64,000 nucleotides of DNA from positions 682,001-746,000 of the forward strand of contig NZ_FOFL01000001.1 in NCBI RefSeq assembly GCF_900110945.1. Reading direction: 5' to 3'. The position numbers and the translations under genes are program-made. This document shows, piece by piece, positions 28,662-39,707 of the stretch; position 1 is the first letter of the stretch, and every line of letters starts with the position of its first letter. The stretch comes from Devosia sp. YR412 (GTDB lineage: Bacteria; Pseudomonadota; Alphaproteobacteria; Rhizobiales; Devosiaceae). Below the pieces are notes generated by a model. That model did no database searches and was not told the DNA's origin. It saw only the letters and a list, made by a program, of their open reading frames with translations.

Positions 28662-29501
28662 GTGTCCCTAACTGCACAAAGCCACCGCAACGATCTCGTT
28701 GCCACGATTGCCGAAAAGGCGCTGTGGATTCGCCGCCGCAGCTTCCAGATGGTCTATGAAGCCCAGCAAGGCCACCCCGGCGGCGACTTCAGCGCCACCG
28801 ATGTGCTGGCCGCGCTGTATTTCGGCGTCATGCGCTATGACCCCAAGCGGCCCAATGACCCGGCACGCGATCGCTTCGTGATGAGCAAGGGCCATTGCAC
28901 CGGCGCCTTCTATTCGGTGCTGGCCGCAGCCGGCTATTTCCCCGAGGCCGAACTCAGCGACTATATGAAGCCGCTAAGCAAGCTCAACGGCCATCCCAAC
29001 CGCAACTATCTGCCGGGTGTAGAGACCAATACCGGCCCGCTGGGCCACGGCCTGCCGGTGGCGCTGGGCATTGCCATTGCTGGTCAGATCGACAATTCCG
29101 ACTTCCGCACTTTCGTGCTGACCGGCGACGGTGAGCTTCAGGAAGGCAGCAATTGGGAAGCGGCGCTGACCGCCGGCCATCGCAAGCTGGAAAACCTGAC
29201 GCTGATCATCGACCGCAACCGGCTGCAGCAGGGCGCGCGCACCGAGGAAACCGCCTCGCTCGACCCGCTCGACGACAAGTGGCGCGCCTTTGGCTGGCAT
29301 GTCGAAATGATCGACGGCCATGACCACCAGCAATTGCTCGATGTGCTTTCGGCATCGCCCAAGGGTCGCGGCAAGCCGCTCTGCGTTATTGCCAATACAT
29401 TCAAGGGCAAGGGCGTCAGCTTCATGCATGATAACGTCGCCTGGCACCACGGCGTGCCCACCAAGGAACAATACGAACAAGCCATGGCGGAACTGGTCTG
29501 A
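28662..29501 (+). CDS. transketolase, N-terminal subunit (apulose-4-phosphate transketolase-type)
   Basis: 279-residue TPP-binding half of a split transketolase: GHPGGDFSATDVLAAL near residue 35, SKGHCTGAFYSVLAAAGYF near 75, GPLGHGLPVALG near 125, and the cofactor motif TGDGELQEGSNWEA near 150 with LIIDRNRLQ. Start GTG 28662 is chosen because AGGAAAAG stands just before it. The next gene supplies the pyrimidine-binding half, joined by TGATG. Split transketolases occur in D-apulose 4-phosphate cleavage (AplA/AplB) and in sulfoquinovose breakdown; the neighbours favour the former. Confidence 0.85.
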   Translation: MSLTAQSHRNDLVATIAEKALWIRRRSFQMVYEAQQGHPGGDFSATDVLAALYFGVMRYDPKRPNDPARDRFVMSKGHCTGAFYSVLAAAGYFPEAELSDYMKPLSKLNGHPNRNYLPGVETNTGPLGHGLPVALGIAIAGQIDNSDFRTFVLTGDGELQEGSNWEAALTAGHRKLENLTLIIDRNRLQQGARTEETASLDPLDDKWRAFGWHVEMIDGHDHQQLLDVLSASPKGRGKPLCVIANTFKGKGVSFMHDNVAWHHGVPTKEQYEQAMAELV

Positions 29502-30457
29502 TGAGCGCTGCAGCCCCCAATAAAGCCGGCATGTTCGACTGCCGCGACAGCTTTGCCGCCACGATCGAAGATCTGGCCGCCAATGATCCCCGCATCGTCA
29601 CCGTGGTGAGCGACAGCGTCGGCTCCTCCAAGCTCGGCGGCTTCAAGAAGAAGTGGCCCGAGCGCATGGTCAATGTCGGCATTGCCGAACAGACCGTGGT
29701 TGCCGTTGGCGCCGGTCTCGCCAATGGCGGCAAGATTCCCTTTGTCTCCGCTGCCTCGTGCTTCCTCACGGCCCGCTCGCTGGAGCAGATCAAGGCCGAC
29801 ATTGCCTATTCCAATGTCAATGTGAAGCTGATCGGCCAGTCGTCCGGCGTCGCCTATGGCGAACTCGGGCCGACCCATCATTCCATCGAAGACATGGCCT
29901 GGCTGCGCCTCCTCACCAATCTCACCATCATCGTACCGGCCGATCCCTGGCAGACCGAGCAGGCGATCCGCGCTGCCGCTGCCATGACCGGGCCGGTCTA
30001 TGTCCGCGTCAGCCGCATGCCGGTGCCGGCGCTCGAGCGCGGCAATGGCACGTTCGAGATCGGCAAGGCCGAGACGCTGGTCGAAGGCGATCAGGCGACC
30101 ATCATCGCCAATGGCACCATGGTGCATCGCGCTGTGGCAGCCGCAAAAACCCTCGCCGTCGAAGGCATTGCGGTGCGCGTCGTCAACATGGCGACGATCA
30201 GCCCGTTCGATGAAGCGGCGATCCTGGCCGCCAGCGAAACCGGTGCCATTGTCACCGTCGAGGAAGGCAATATCCGCGGCGGCCTTGGCGGCGCGGTGGC
30301 CGAAGTGGTCACCGCCAATATCCCCGTGCCGATGCGCATCATGGGCTTTCCCGGCTTTGTGCCGACCGGTTCGGCCGATTTCCTGATGGAGCATTTCGGC
30401 CTGACCGAAGCCGGCATCGCCGACGCCGTGCGTCAGACCATCGCGCGCAAGAAATGA
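29501..30457 (+). CDS. transketolase, C-terminal subunit (apulose-4-phosphate transketolase-type)
   Basis: 318-residue pyrimidine-binding and C-terminal domains of the split transketolase. Seen are the catalytic Glu in VGIAEQTVVAVGAGLA near residue 65, ARSLEQIKADIAY, GPTHHSIEDMAWLR near 125 and VEEGNIRGGLGG near 255. It begins at the stop of the first subunit (TGATG) and overlaps the kinase start by four bases (ATGA), so the subunits are made together with kinase and isomerase. The separation into two genes is normal for this subfamily, not a frameshift. Confidence 0.85.
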   Translation: MSAAAPNKAGMFDCRDSFAATIEDLAANDPRIVTVVSDSVGSSKLGGFKKKWPERMVNVGIAEQTVVAVGAGLANGGKIPFVSAASCFLTARSLEQIKADIAYSNVNVKLIGQSSGVAYGELGPTHHSIEDMAWLRLLTNLTIIVPADPWQTEQAIRAAAAMTGPVYVRVSRMPVPALERGNGTFEIGKAETLVEGDQATIIANGTMVHRAVAAAKTLAVEGIAVRVVNMATISPFDEAAILAASETGAIVTVEEGNIRGGLGGAVAEVVTANIPVPMRIMGFPGFVPTGSADFLMEHFGLTEAGIADAVRQTIARKK

Positions 30458-31932
30458 GTTCTGCCGGCCTCGTCCTCGCCATCGACCAGGGCACCACCAA
30501 TACCAAGGCCTTGCTAGTCTCGGCCGATGGTCGGGTCCAGCATCAGGCCTCGGCGCCCAATGTCGTGACCTATCCGCAGCCCAGCTGGGCCGAGCAATCG
30601 GCCACGGCACTGGTCGAAGGCGTGCGCCAGGTGATTGCCGAAGTGGTGGCTAAGGCCAATGGCGCGGACATTCTCGCCGTCGCCATTTCCAACCAGCGCG
30701 AATCCATCGTGGTGTGGGATGCCGCAACGGGCGAGCCGATCGGCCCCTGCGTTATCTGGCAGTGCCGCCGCTCGGCGCCGAAATGCGAAAGCCTGCGGGA
30801 TGCCGGCCATGCCGCGCTCATCGAAGGCAAGACTGGTCTGGCCCTCGACCCGCTGTTCCCGGCCGGCAAGATCGCCTGGCTGCTCGACAATACACCCGAT
30901 GCCCGTGACCGCGCAGAACGGGGCGAACTCCGGGTCGGTACGGTCGATAGCTGGCTGCTGTGGAACCTGACCGGCGGCACGGTGCATGCCACCGATCATT
31001 CCAATGCCTCGCGCACCCAGCTGTTCAACACCGAGACGCTCGCCTGGGATGAAGAACTGGCGGCGCTGTTCGATGTACCGCTGTCCATGCTGGCCGACGT
31101 CCGCTCGTCGGACAGCGCGTTTGGCCATGTGGCCGACGGCGCGCTCGCTGGCATTCCGATCCACGCAATGATCGGCGACTCCCATGCCGCCCTGTTCGGC
31201 CATGGCGTGCGCACGCCGGGCACGGTCAAGGCTACCTATGGCACCGGCACTTCGCTGATGGCGTTGACGCCGGAGCGCGTGCTGTCCAGCCATGGCCTCT
31301 CCAGCACCATTGCCTGGAGCCAGGACGGCAAGGTCGCCCATGCGCTCGAAGGCAATATTTCCGTCTCCGGCCAAGCTGCCGCCTTCATGGCGCAGATGCT
31401 GGGCCTGACTGACGCCGCCGCCCTCTCCGCCCTCGCCGAAAGCGTGGGCGATAGCAATGGTGCGGCCTTCGTCCCGGCGCTTGTCGGCCTCGGCGCCCCG
31501 CATTGGCGCTCCGATGCCCGCGGCACCATTACCGGCCTGTCGCTGGGCACCACGCCCGCCCATCTGGCCCGGGCAGCACTTGAAGCCATCGCTTTTCAGG
31601 TTGCCGACGTGTTTTCCGCCATGGAGCAGGACATGGGTGCGCCCATGGCCGAATTGCGTGCCGATGGCGGCGCTTCGCGCAACGACTTCCTGATGCAGTT
31701 CCAGGCCGATATCCTGGACCGCAGCGTTGCCACCGCCGCTGCGCCCGAAGTCAGCGCGCTTGGCGCTGCGGCTTTGGCCTTTGCCGGCCTCGGCATAGCG
31801 ATGACACCGATCCCGGCGGCCGGCCAGCATGATCCGGCCATGAGCGACAGTGACCGCGCCGCGCATCTTGCGCGCTGGCATGGCGCCATTGCCCAGACCC
31901 TGACGACACACAATAACGGAGGAAAATCATGA
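30454..31932 (+). CDS. FGGY-family carbohydrate kinase (glycerol-kinase-like, candidate apulose kinase)
   Basis: 492-residue FGGY kinase. The first ATP motif is [13 protein letters not shown] at the N terminus. Further signatures are [10 protein letters not shown] near residue 85, [14 protein letters not shown] near 165, [12 protein letters not shown] near 240, GTGTSLMAL near 262 and [17 protein letters not shown] near 405. In sequence it leans towards the glycerol-kinase branch. The ATG overlaps tktB, and its stop overlaps the isomerase gene by four bases. In the proposed pathway it would phosphorylate D-apulose at C4; xylulose-, erythritol- or glycerol-type substrates are alternatives. Confidence 0.85.
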   Translation: MSSAGLVLAIDQGTTNTKALLVSADGRVQHQASAPNVVTYPQPSWAEQSATALVEGVRQVIAEVVAKANGADILAVAISNQRESIVVWDAATGEPIGPCVIWQCRRSAPKCESLRDAGHAALIEGKTGLALDPLFPAGKIAWLLDNTPDARDRAERGELRVGTVDSWLLWNLTGGTVHATDHSNASRTQLFNTETLAWDEELAALFDVPLSMLADVRSSDSAFGHVADGALAGIPIHAMIGDSHAALFGHGVRTPGTVKATYGTGTSLMALTPERVLSSHGLSSTIAWSQDGKVAHALEGNISVSGQAAAFMAQMLGLTDAAALSALAESVGDSNGAAFVPALVGLGAPHWRSDARGTITGLSLGTTPAHLARAALEAIAFQVADVFSAMEQDMGAPMAELRADGGASRNDFLMQFQADILDRSVATAAAPEVSALGAAALAFAGLGIAMTPIPAAGQHDPAMSDSDRAAHLARWHGAIAQTLTTHNNGGKS

Positions 31933-32909
31933 GCAACCAGCGTTACGGCGCCGGCATCTGGCACTTTGCCACCTATGTCGACCGCTATGCCACCGACGGC
32001 TATGGCCCGCCGCGCAGCGTTATCGAAGCCATCGACATTGCCGGCCAGGTCAAGGACCTCTCGGTCGTCGACATCAACTACCCCTATTTCGGCGGTGAGT
32101 TCTCCAAGGAACAGATCAAGGTCGCGCTCGACCGCAACAATCTGTCGGTCATCGGCATCACGCCCGAAATCTATACCCGCGAATTCGCCAAGGGCGCCTT
32201 CACCAATCCCGACGCCGGCGTGCGCCGCCGCGCCCATGAGCTGATCACCGAAGCGGCCGATCAGGTGCGCTATTTCGGCGCCGACTATGTCAAGCTCTGG
32301 CCCGGCCAGGACGGCTGGGACTATCCCTTCCAGGTCGATCACGGCACGCTGTGGAAGCATTCGCTTGATGGCGTCGGCCAGCTGGCCAGCGAAAACCCCG
32401 ACGTCAAGTTCGTCATCGAGTACAAGCCGCGCGAGCCGCGCGTGCACATGAGCTTTGACTCCCTCTCGCGCACCCTGCTCGGCATCGAAAAGATCGGCTT
32501 GCCCAATGTCGGCATCCTGCTCGATTTCGGCCACGCCCTGTTCGGCGGCGAGTCTGCAGCCGACTCTGCACAGATGGCCATCGACTACGGCCGGCTGTTC
32601 GGCATGGACGTCAACGACAACTACCGATCCTGGGACGATGATCTGGTCGCCGGCAGCCTGCACCCGATCGAGCTGTTCGAATTCTTCTACGTGCTGCGCA
32701 AAAACAAGTGGGAAGGCGTCTGGCAGCTCGACCAGTTCCCGTTCCGCGAAGACAGCGTTGCGACTGCCACCCATGCCATCGACTTCCTCAAGGCCGCCGG
32801 CCGTGGCCTCGACGTGCTCGATATCGACGCGCTCAAGGAAGCCCAGAGCAAGCATGACGCCATCGGCGCGCTCAAGATCGCCCAGAAGGCCCTGTTCAGC
32901 TCGTTCTGA
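31929..32909 (+). CDS. sugar isomerase, xylose-isomerase-like TIM barrel (candidate apiose isomerase)
   Basis: 326-residue AP-endonuclease-2-like barrel, last gene of the transketolase-kinase operon. Probable metal-site stretches are [19 protein letters not shown] near residue 120, [15 protein letters not shown] near 160, [13 protein letters not shown] near 198, and [14 protein letters not shown] near 222. AGGAGG-like sequence precedes the ATG. It is paralogous to the isomerase at 9871-10860. An aldose-ketose isomerisation feeding the kinase is the straightforward role. Confidence 0.82.
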   Translation: MSNQRYGAGIWHFATYVDRYATDGYGPPRSVIEAIDIAGQVKDLSVVDINYPYFGGEFSKEQIKVALDRNNLSVIGITPEIYTREFAKGAFTNPDAGVRRRAHELITEAADQVRYFGADYVKLWPGQDGWDYPFQVDHGTLWKHSLDGVGQLASENPDVKFVIEYKPREPRVHMSFDSLSRTLLGIEKIGLPNVGILLDFGHALFGGESAADSAQMAIDYGRLFGMDVNDNYRSWDDDLVAGSLHPIELFEFFYVLRKNKWEGVWQLDQFPFREDSVATATHAIDFLKAAGRGLDVLDIDALKEAQSKHDAIGALKIAQKALFSSF

Positions 32910-32928
32910 TCCACACTGCCGACCAAAG

Positions 32929-32955
32929 AAAGGGCGCCCCTCGGGCGCCCTTTTT
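32929..32955. terminator. terminator between isomerase and UgpC-like genes
   Basis: Perfect 11-bp stem AAAGGGCGCCC / GGGCGCCCTTT with loop CTC, followed by further T residues on the plus strand. It ends the transketolase operon and, read on the other strand, can also end the convergent transporter operon. Confidence 0.9.
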
Positions 32956-32977
32956 CGTTTCCCGGATGCTGACCGGT

Positions 32978-34060
<1,083 letters not shown>

Positions 34061-34064
34061 GGTT

Positions 34065-34892
34065 CTATCCTTTGACGGCGCCTGCGGTCATTCCAGCCAC
34101 GATCTGCCTGTTGAAGAACAGGAAGACGATGAGCGGCGGAATGGTGATCAGCAGGATGTTGGTGAAGAGCAGGTTGTAGGCGGTGCTGAACTGGCTCTGG
34201 AAATTGTAGAGCGTCAGCTGCACCGTCGCATTGCCATTGCCCGGCAGGTAATACAGCGGGTTAGTGAAGTCGTTGAAGATGCCGACCGACTGCACCACGA
34301 TATTGGTGACGGTCACCGGCCAGAGCAGCGGCAGCACGATGCGGAAGAACACGTCCAGCGGCCGAGCGCCATCGATCACCGCCGCCTCGTCCAGCTCGCG
34401 CGGAATGGTGGCGATGAAGGCGCGATAGAGGATGATCGAGAATGGCAGATTATAGGCTACTTCGATCAGGATCATGCCATGCAGCGTGCCGAAGAGCTTC
34501 AAGCCCTGCAGCAGCCAGATGGTCGGAACCACGGCGGGCGGGATCATCAACCCGGCAAGGATCAGGAACTCGATCAAGCCGTTGAAGCGCGTCTTGCGGC
34601 GGGCCAGCACGAAGCCGACCATGGCGGCAAAGACGATCAGCAGCGTCACGCTGACCACGGTGATCAGGGTGGAATTGATGAAGGCGGTGATCATCATCCA
34701 GTTTCGGGTCTTCACCACCTCGAAGATATTGTCGAAGAGGTGAAAGCCATTGGGCCAGGAGAAATCGCGCAGCGCCGACTGCTGCCGATCCTTGAAGGCC
34801 ATCAGGATGATGAACAGGAACGGGATGACGAAGACCACAAAGGTGGCGGCGATGGCGGCAAAACCACCAATGATGGAGGTGCGCTGCTTCAT
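34065..34892 (-). CDS. CUT1 sugar ABC transporter permease (MalG type)
   Basis: 275-residue permease with six predicted membrane helices. The EAA-loop region [25 protein letters not shown] near residue 185 contacts the ATPase, and [11 protein letters not shown] follows. ATG 34892 is chosen; its first codons overlap the end of the partner permease by four bases. The C terminus MTAGAVKG is the usual end of MalG-type proteins. Confidence 0.92.
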   Translation of the reverse strand: MKQRTSIIGGFAAIAATFVVFVIPFLFIILMAFKDRQQSALRDFSWPNGFHLFDNIFEVVKTRNWMMITAFINSTLITVVSVTLLIVFAAMVGFVLARRKTRFNGLIEFLILAGLMIPPAVVPTIWLLQGLKLFGTLHGMILIEVAYNLPFSIILYRAFIATIPRELDEAAVIDGARPLDVFFRIVLPLLWPVTVTNIVVQSVGIFNDFTNPLYYLPGNGNATVQLTLYNFQSQFSTAYNLLFTNILLITIPPLIVFLFFNRQIVAGMTAGAVKG

Positions 34893-35779
34893 TCGAAGCC
34901 CTGCTTGCGATTGAGGAACATGGTCAGCGGCACGACCAGCACCGCGATGAGGATGAAGAGCACCACATTGCCGGCGGTGGACAGGCCATAAAAGCCGGCC
35001 TGATACTGCTTGTAGATCACCGAAGCGACGGTATCGGAGGCAAAGCCCGGTCCGCCCTTGGTCATGGCCCATATCAGATCGAAGGTGCGCAAGCCGCCGA
35101 TGAAGCTGAGGGTGATGACGGTGGCGGTGGCCGGACGGCTGAGCGGCAGCGTCACATAAAAGAAGTTCTGCAAAGGCGTCGCGCCATCGATGCGGGCGGC
35201 TTCGTAGTAATCCTTGGGAATGGCGACGAGGCCGGCGATGTAGATCACCGTAGCGAGGCCTACGCCCTTCCACACATCGACCAGGGCGACCGAGAACAGC
35301 GCAAGCTTGGGATCAACCAGCCAGCCTGGCCCCTTGATGCCGATCAGCGACAGCGCCTCGTTGATCATGCCATTGGTGGGATGCATCAACACTGTAAAGG
35401 TCATGCCGACGCCGACCGTCGAGACCAGCACCGGAAAGAAGATCACCGAGCGCAGATAGCCGCGGCCCATGATCTGGCTGGTCAGCATCAGTGCCAGCAA
35501 CATGCCGAGCACCACCTTGAGGCCCGAGCTGATCGCGGCATAGACCACGGTGTTGACCAGGCCCTGGATGAGAAAGGGCTCGCGGAAGAATTGCGCGAAG
35601 TTCTCGAAGCCGATGAACACGGCGCTGGAAAGGCTCCAGCGCGTCAAGCTGAAATAGAGCGACGCAAAGGTCGGCGCCAGAAACAGCACGGCGTAGATCA
35701 CCGCAGCCGGGGCATAGAACCAGCTAGGATAGAGAGACCGGCGCTGGGCTTTGAGCGCGGGAGCAGCAGCAGCCGTCAT
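34889..35779 (-). CDS. CUT1 sugar ABC transporter permease (MalF type)
   Basis: 296-residue permease with six predicted membrane helices. It opens with a basic N terminus and YPSWFYAPAAVIYAVLFLAPT. The EAA motif reads YYEAARIDGATPLQNFFYVTLPL near residue 205. It pairs with the MalG-type permease through a four-base overlap and follows the binding-protein gene after a strong hairpin. Confidence 0.92.
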   Translation of the reverse strand: MTAAAAPALKAQRRSLYPSWFYAPAAVIYAVLFLAPTFASLYFSLTRWSLSSAVFIGFENFAQFFREPFLIQGLVNTVVYAAISSGLKVVLGMLLALMLTSQIMGRGYLRSVIFFPVLVSTVGVGMTFTVLMHPTNGMINEALSLIGIKGPGWLVDPKLALFSVALVDVWKGVGLATVIYIAGLVAIPKDYYEAARIDGATPLQNFFYVTLPLSRPATATVITLSFIGGLRTFDLIWAMTKGGPGFASDTVASVIYKQYQAGFYGLSTAGNVVLFILIAVLVVPLTMFLNRKQGFE

Positions 35780-35801
35780 GGGAAACCTCGCAACACAGGA
35801 C

Positions 35802-35827
35802 GGCTCCGGAGGATGACCTCCGGAGCC
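35802..35827 (-). other. strong hairpin between binding-protein and permease genes
   Basis: Perfect 11-bp stem GGCTCCGGAGG / CCTCCGGAGCC with loop ATGA, in the 67-base gap after the binding-protein stop. No T tract follows on the minus strand, so it probably stabilises the binding-protein mRNA and lowers expression of the membrane genes. Confidence 0.75.
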
Positions 35828-35846
35828 TCGGCGATATCAGATGCGC

Positions 35847-37136
35847 TTACCAGCCTTCGAGACCGAGCTGCTGGGCCTGCTTGCGGACGTCTTCGTCATA
35901 GAGCGCAGCACCTTCGGCAGCCGGACGGATGCCCGAACCGACTTCAACGGTGATCTGCTCGAGTGCCGGGCCCTTGACCGGCGACAGGAACTCGAGAGCG
36001 GGAGCGTTCTGGCCGCCTTCGGCAAAGTAGGGCAGCATGTCGGAAACGGCCGGCGGCACGTCAGCCGGCAGTTCGCAACCGGCAATCATATAGGGACCGG
36101 TGGCGCCGACGGCTTCGTTGCGAATATCGCAGCCTTCGGGGCTGGCGATAAAGCCGATGAAGTCCTTGGCCAGATCCGGGCTGCTGGTGGTCTTGGCGGC
36201 ATAGATCGAGTCCGGCATCCAGGTGGTCAGGCCGTTCTTGGCGGCATCGTCGCCGGGCTGGGCGAAGAAACCGACGTCCTGCAGATGATCCGGAATAGTC
36301 TCGGCAATGGCGCCGACGCCGAAGGTCAGCATCGGGTAGTGTGCACCCTCGCCCGTGGCGACCATGCGGAGGCCGTCGGGATAGGTCGCAGCGCCAAAGT
36401 CTTCATTCAGATAGCCGGCCTCGAACACGGCCTGCAGCTTTTCAAAGCCGCGGACTGCTGCCGGGGTGGTGGCGAACTTGGCTTCATTGGCGGTGAACTT
36501 CTCAGCAAAATCCGGCACTTCGGCAAGGACGTTGAAGAAATCGGCCAGCACGAACAACTGGCTGGTCCAGCTCTCGCCATAGGTCTGGATCACGGCAACC
36601 TTGCCGGCCGCCTTGATCTTTTCATTGTTGGCCATGAACTCGTCCCAGGTCTTGGGAACTTCGAGGCCAAGCTCTGCATAGAGCGGGATATTGTAGAAAA
36701 TGCCGCCGCCCATGGCTGGCGCGAACGGCGCGCCATAGACTTCGCCGCCGGCAGAGACGACGCTCTTGAAGCTGTCCTGGACATTGGCCTGGAAGGGCGC
36801 ATCGGTCAGGGGCAGCAGGTTCTGTGTCGGGTTGAGCGCCTGGAACAGCGAGCCCGAATTGTAGAAGAACACGTCGGCCATCGCGCCGGTGGCGAGGCGG
36901 GTCTTGACGATATTGTCGCCTTCACCGCCGCCGGGGCGCACTTCGATATCGATGGTCACGTCCGGATTGGCTTCGGTGTAAGCGGCGACCCAGGCTTCGG
37001 CCACGGCAACCGACTGCGGGCCGTTGTCGATCAGGAACGACAGATAGCCCGACTGCTGGGCCTGGACGGCATGCGATGCCATCATCAGACCCAGTGTGCT
37101 GGCGCCCATCAGGGCAAAAAGTTTCGTCTTGGTCAT
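35847..37136 (-). CDS. CUT1 sugar ABC transporter substrate-binding protein
   Basis: 429-residue extracellular solute-binding protein family 1. The signal peptide ends at AVQAQ near residue 26. The mature protein shows AWVAAYTEANPDVTIDIEV, ADVFFYNSGSLFQAL near 90, YGAPFAPAMGGGIFYN near 135 and PKTWDEFMANNEKIK near 165. It is the first gene of the CUT1 transporter operon and lies 59 bases after the GH78 gene, in the same direction. Its ligand is therefore probably a rhamnose-containing oligosaccharide or rhamnoside. Confidence 0.9.
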   Translation of the reverse strand: MTKTKLFALMGASTLGLMMASHAVQAQQSGYLSFLIDNGPQSVAVAEAWVAAYTEANPDVTIDIEVRPGGGEGDNIVKTRLATGAMADVFFYNSGSLFQALNPTQNLLPLTDAPFQANVQDSFKSVVSAGGEVYGAPFAPAMGGGIFYNIPLYAELGLEVPKTWDEFMANNEKIKAAGKVAVIQTYGESWTSQLFVLADFFNVLAEVPDFAEKFTANEAKFATTPAAVRGFEKLQAVFEAGYLNEDFGAATYPDGLRMVATGEGAHYPMLTFGVGAIAETIPDHLQDVGFFAQPGDDAAKNGLTTWMPDSIYAAKTTSSPDLAKDFIGFIASPEGCDIRNEAVGATGPYMIAGCELPADVPPAVSDMLPYFAEGGQNAPALEFLSPVKGPALEQITVEVGSGIRPAAEGAALYDEDVRKQAQQLGLEGW

Positions 37137-37195
37137 AGTCTACCTCCCTTGGCGGCCCATCTCCCCGGGCCTTGGTTGAAGTCCGATCGCAGGCC

Positions 37196-39568
37196 TTATG
37201 GCGTGCGCGCGTTGATCTCCGGGCCACGCTCGAATGTCGGGGCGGGCACGGTATAGTTGAACGTGACGACATGACGGCCGGCAGTGAGCGCCTGATCGGC
37301 GCCTTCGGCAAGAGCCGCACCGTCGAGCTTTGCATCGCGATAGGCTTTGGACAGGCGCAGCGTGCCGCGGGCGCCTTGTGGCACCTCGATGTCGTAGCGC
37401 ACCTTGTCGCCATCCAGCGTCCAGCCTGCCTTGATCAGGCCGGCGGGGCTCTCGTGGCTTGCCGCCACCGGCGACAGGCCATCGAGGATCACCGGCTCAA
37501 AAATGACGTGCTGGAAGGCAGGCGCCTTCTCGTCCGGCCGGAAGCCGGCGACACCTTCGAGCAGCCACTGGCAGACAGCGCCATAGGCATAGTGATTGTA
37601 GGAATTCATCTGCGGATTGTAGATTGAGCCGTCAGCCTGGATAGCGTCCCAGCGTTCCCAGATGGTCGTTGCGCCCATCTTGACCTGATAGAGCCAGCCC
37701 GGGACTTCTTCCTGCAGAAAGACTTCGCCGGCCATGCCCTGCTCGTCCAGTTTTACCAGCGCCGGCAGCAGCGCCGGCGTGCCGATGAAGCCAGTGCCGA
37801 TACGGCCGTCGGTGCGATGGATGGCATTTTTGAAATAGGCCTTGGCCGCCTCATGCTTGTCGGCCGGGATCAGGTCATGCAGGAACGCCAGCGCATAGGA
37901 CGTCTGGTCGTCGCCCGCGACGCGACCGGCCGGGGTGATAAATTCGCGGGCGAAGGCGTCCTTGACCTTGGCGGCCATCGCGCTCATTCGCTCGGCAGTT
38001 GCCGTGTCGCCGACAATGGTGGCAATTTTGCTGACCAGTGCCGAGGTGATGTGCAGGTAAAGCGTTGCCGCCGCATCGTCGCTGATGGTGGGCAGCGGCT
38101 TGGCGCTCGGCCCGCTTGGCTGCAGCCAGTCGCCGAAGGAGAAGCCACGGGCGCCCCAGGCGCGCGGCGGCTTGACGATCGGGCCCTCGCTGATCGACCA
38201 GACGAAATCCACCCACTTGACCATGGCCGGCAGGGTTTCGGCCAGGATTTCGGTGTCACCATAGTGCAGGTACAGCTGCCACGGCACCACGGCGATGGCA
38301 TCGCCCCAGCCGGTTGAGCCATAAAAACCCGGATAGTCAGCAGGCTTCATTTTGGTGGGATCGGGCACGACATGGGGCACCGCGCCATCGTCGCGCTGGT
38401 CAGCCATCACGTCGCGGATCCACTTGCGGAAGAAGCCGCGCGTCTCGGCCAGATACATGGCTGTGCTGGCAAACACCTGTGCGTCGCCGGTCCAGCCCAG
38501 GCGCTCGTCGCGCTGCGGGCAATCGGTCGGCACTTCGATGAAATTGCCGCGCTGCGACCAGACGGTATTGAGGAACAGCCGATCGACTAGCGGATTGGCC
38601 GAGGTGAAGCTCGACTTGATTTCATTGACCGAACTGATTGGCACCGAGACCACGCTGATCAGCTCGGCCTTGCCGGTGATGGTGACGCGGGCATAGCGGA
38701 AGCCGTGGAAGGTGAAGTGCGGGCGGAATGCCTCGTCACCCGTCCCGGCCAGCGTATAGTCGACGATCGCCTCAGCGGTGCGGTAATTGACGTTGTAGAA
38801 ATTGCCGTCCTTGTCGAGCACTTCGGCATGTTCCACCAGGACCTTGGCGCCAGCCTCGCCACGCACGGTGAAGGCAACATAGCCGCCGACATTCTGGCCG
38901 AAGTCGAATACCGGGCGTCCTTCGGCATCATTCCACTGCTTGACCACGGGCAGCACGTCGAGTTCGCGTACCGGCGTGGTTTCATGCGCCACCAGGCGTG
39001 TCTGGTCGAAGCTGATGACTGCGCTGCCGGCAGAGACCTTCGGCGCGATGCGCGCATCGTAGCGTTCGCCGAAATAGATGCCGGATTTCTGGATCGGCAG
39101 CTCGCCACTTTCCCAGCCGGCATCGGTGGCCAGCAGCACGTCGGCGCCGCTGTGCAGTTCGGCGATGGCGGCGATCTCATCGCCCCAGGTGTTGAAGATC
39201 GGTGCCTTGCCCCACATCATCTTCGAGCGTAGCCAGCCATCGGCCAGCCAGATGTCTATAGAGTTCTCGCCCGCCACCAGCAGGTCGGTGACATCATAGG
39301 TTTGGTAGCTCAGGCGGGTATCGTAGCTGGTCCAGCCGGGCGTCAGAATGTCCTTGCCGACGCGCTGGCCGTTGATGAAGCAGATATAGAGCCCCAGCGC
39401 GCTGATACGCAGCTGTTCGTGGCCGGAAACTGCATTCAGCGAGAAGCTCTTGCGCAGGAAAGAAGCCGGAGTGCCGACACCCTGATCGCTCAGCGGGCGA
39501 ACCATCTTGGCGGTCCAGCCGGTGCGCGCGGATTTGGTAGTGGCGTCGAAAACTGCGGCATCAGACAC
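37196..39568 (-). CDS. GH78 alpha-L-rhamnosidase
   Basis: 790-residue GH78-like enzyme removing terminal alpha-L-rhamnose. N-terminal beta-sandwich domains (about 1-290, FLRKSFSL, ALGLYICFINGQRVG) precede the (alpha/alpha)6 catalytic domain with the general-acid region VPTDCPQRDERLGWTGDA near residue 350, FSFGDWLQPSG near 480 and GATTIWERWDA near 625; a C-terminal beta domain follows. The start is GTG 39568, with GGAGG eight bases upstream; the longer frame runs into the divergent LacI promoter. No signal peptide, so it should act on imported rhamnosides. It heads the operon feeding the CUT1 genes. Confidence 0.9.
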   Translation of the reverse strand: MSDAAVFDATTKSARTGWTAKMVRPLSDQGVGTPASFLRKSFSLNAVSGHEQLRISALGLYICFINGQRVGKDILTPGWTSYDTRLSYQTYDVTDLLVAGENSIDIWLADGWLRSKMMWGKAPIFNTWGDEIAAIAELHSGADVLLATDAGWESGELPIQKSGIYFGERYDARIAPKVSAGSAVISFDQTRLVAHETTPVRELDVLPVVKQWNDAEGRPVFDFGQNVGGYVAFTVRGEAGAKVLVEHAEVLDKDGNFYNVNYRTAEAIVDYTLAGTGDEAFRPHFTFHGFRYARVTITGKAELISVVSVPISSVNEIKSSFTSANPLVDRLFLNTVWSQRGNFIEVPTDCPQRDERLGWTGDAQVFASTAMYLAETRGFFRKWIRDVMADQRDDGAVPHVVPDPTKMKPADYPGFYGSTGWGDAIAVVPWQLYLHYGDTEILAETLPAMVKWVDFVWSISEGPIVKPPRAWGARGFSFGDWLQPSGPSAKPLPTISDDAAATLYLHITSALVSKIATIVGDTATAERMSAMAAKVKDAFAREFITPAGRVAGDDQTSYALAFLHDLIPADKHEAAKAYFKNAIHRTDGRIGTGFIGTPALLPALVKLDEQGMAGEVFLQEEVPGWLYQVKMGATTIWERWDAIQADGSIYNPQMNSYNHYAYGAVCQWLLEGVAGFRPDEKAPAFQHVIFEPVILDGLSPVAASHESPAGLIKAGWTLDGDKVRYDIEVPQGARGTLRLSKAYRDAKLDGAALAEGADQALTAGRHVVTFNYTVPAPTFERGPEINARTP

Positions 39569-39601
39569 GCGGACATCCTCCCTATGAACCGGTTTGTCCG
39601 G

Positions 39602-39631
39602 TGTAAACTGTTCTACGTGTAGCGTTCTACA
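39602..39631. promoter_or_regulatory. candidate LacI operator between GH78 and its regulator
   Basis: Within the 139-base divergent gap, GTTCTAC occurs at 39610-39616 and 39624-39630, 14 bases apart. GTAG-CGTT-CTAC (39619-39630) has symmetric outer arms. The position just upstream of both starts fits an operator of the adjacent LacI protein. Confidence 0.4.
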
Positions 39632-39707
39632 TTTTCGCACGCTTGGCAATAGGCAGTTTGTGGAATTCATGCGAGAAGGTGCAGTCGCCTGGGGAGGGCG
39701 GGAACGC

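Noticed and set aside
28662-30457. Possible frameshifted single transketolase
   Set aside because: The two parts split exactly at the domain boundary, join by TGATG and each has complete motifs, as in known two-subunit transketolases.
30514-31911. 465-codon minus-strand open frame
   Set aside because: Mirror of the FGGY kinase gene; composition is that of a shadow frame.
35841-37256. 471-codon plus-strand open frame
   Set aside because: Antisense to the CUT1 binding-protein gene; no motif or ribosome site.
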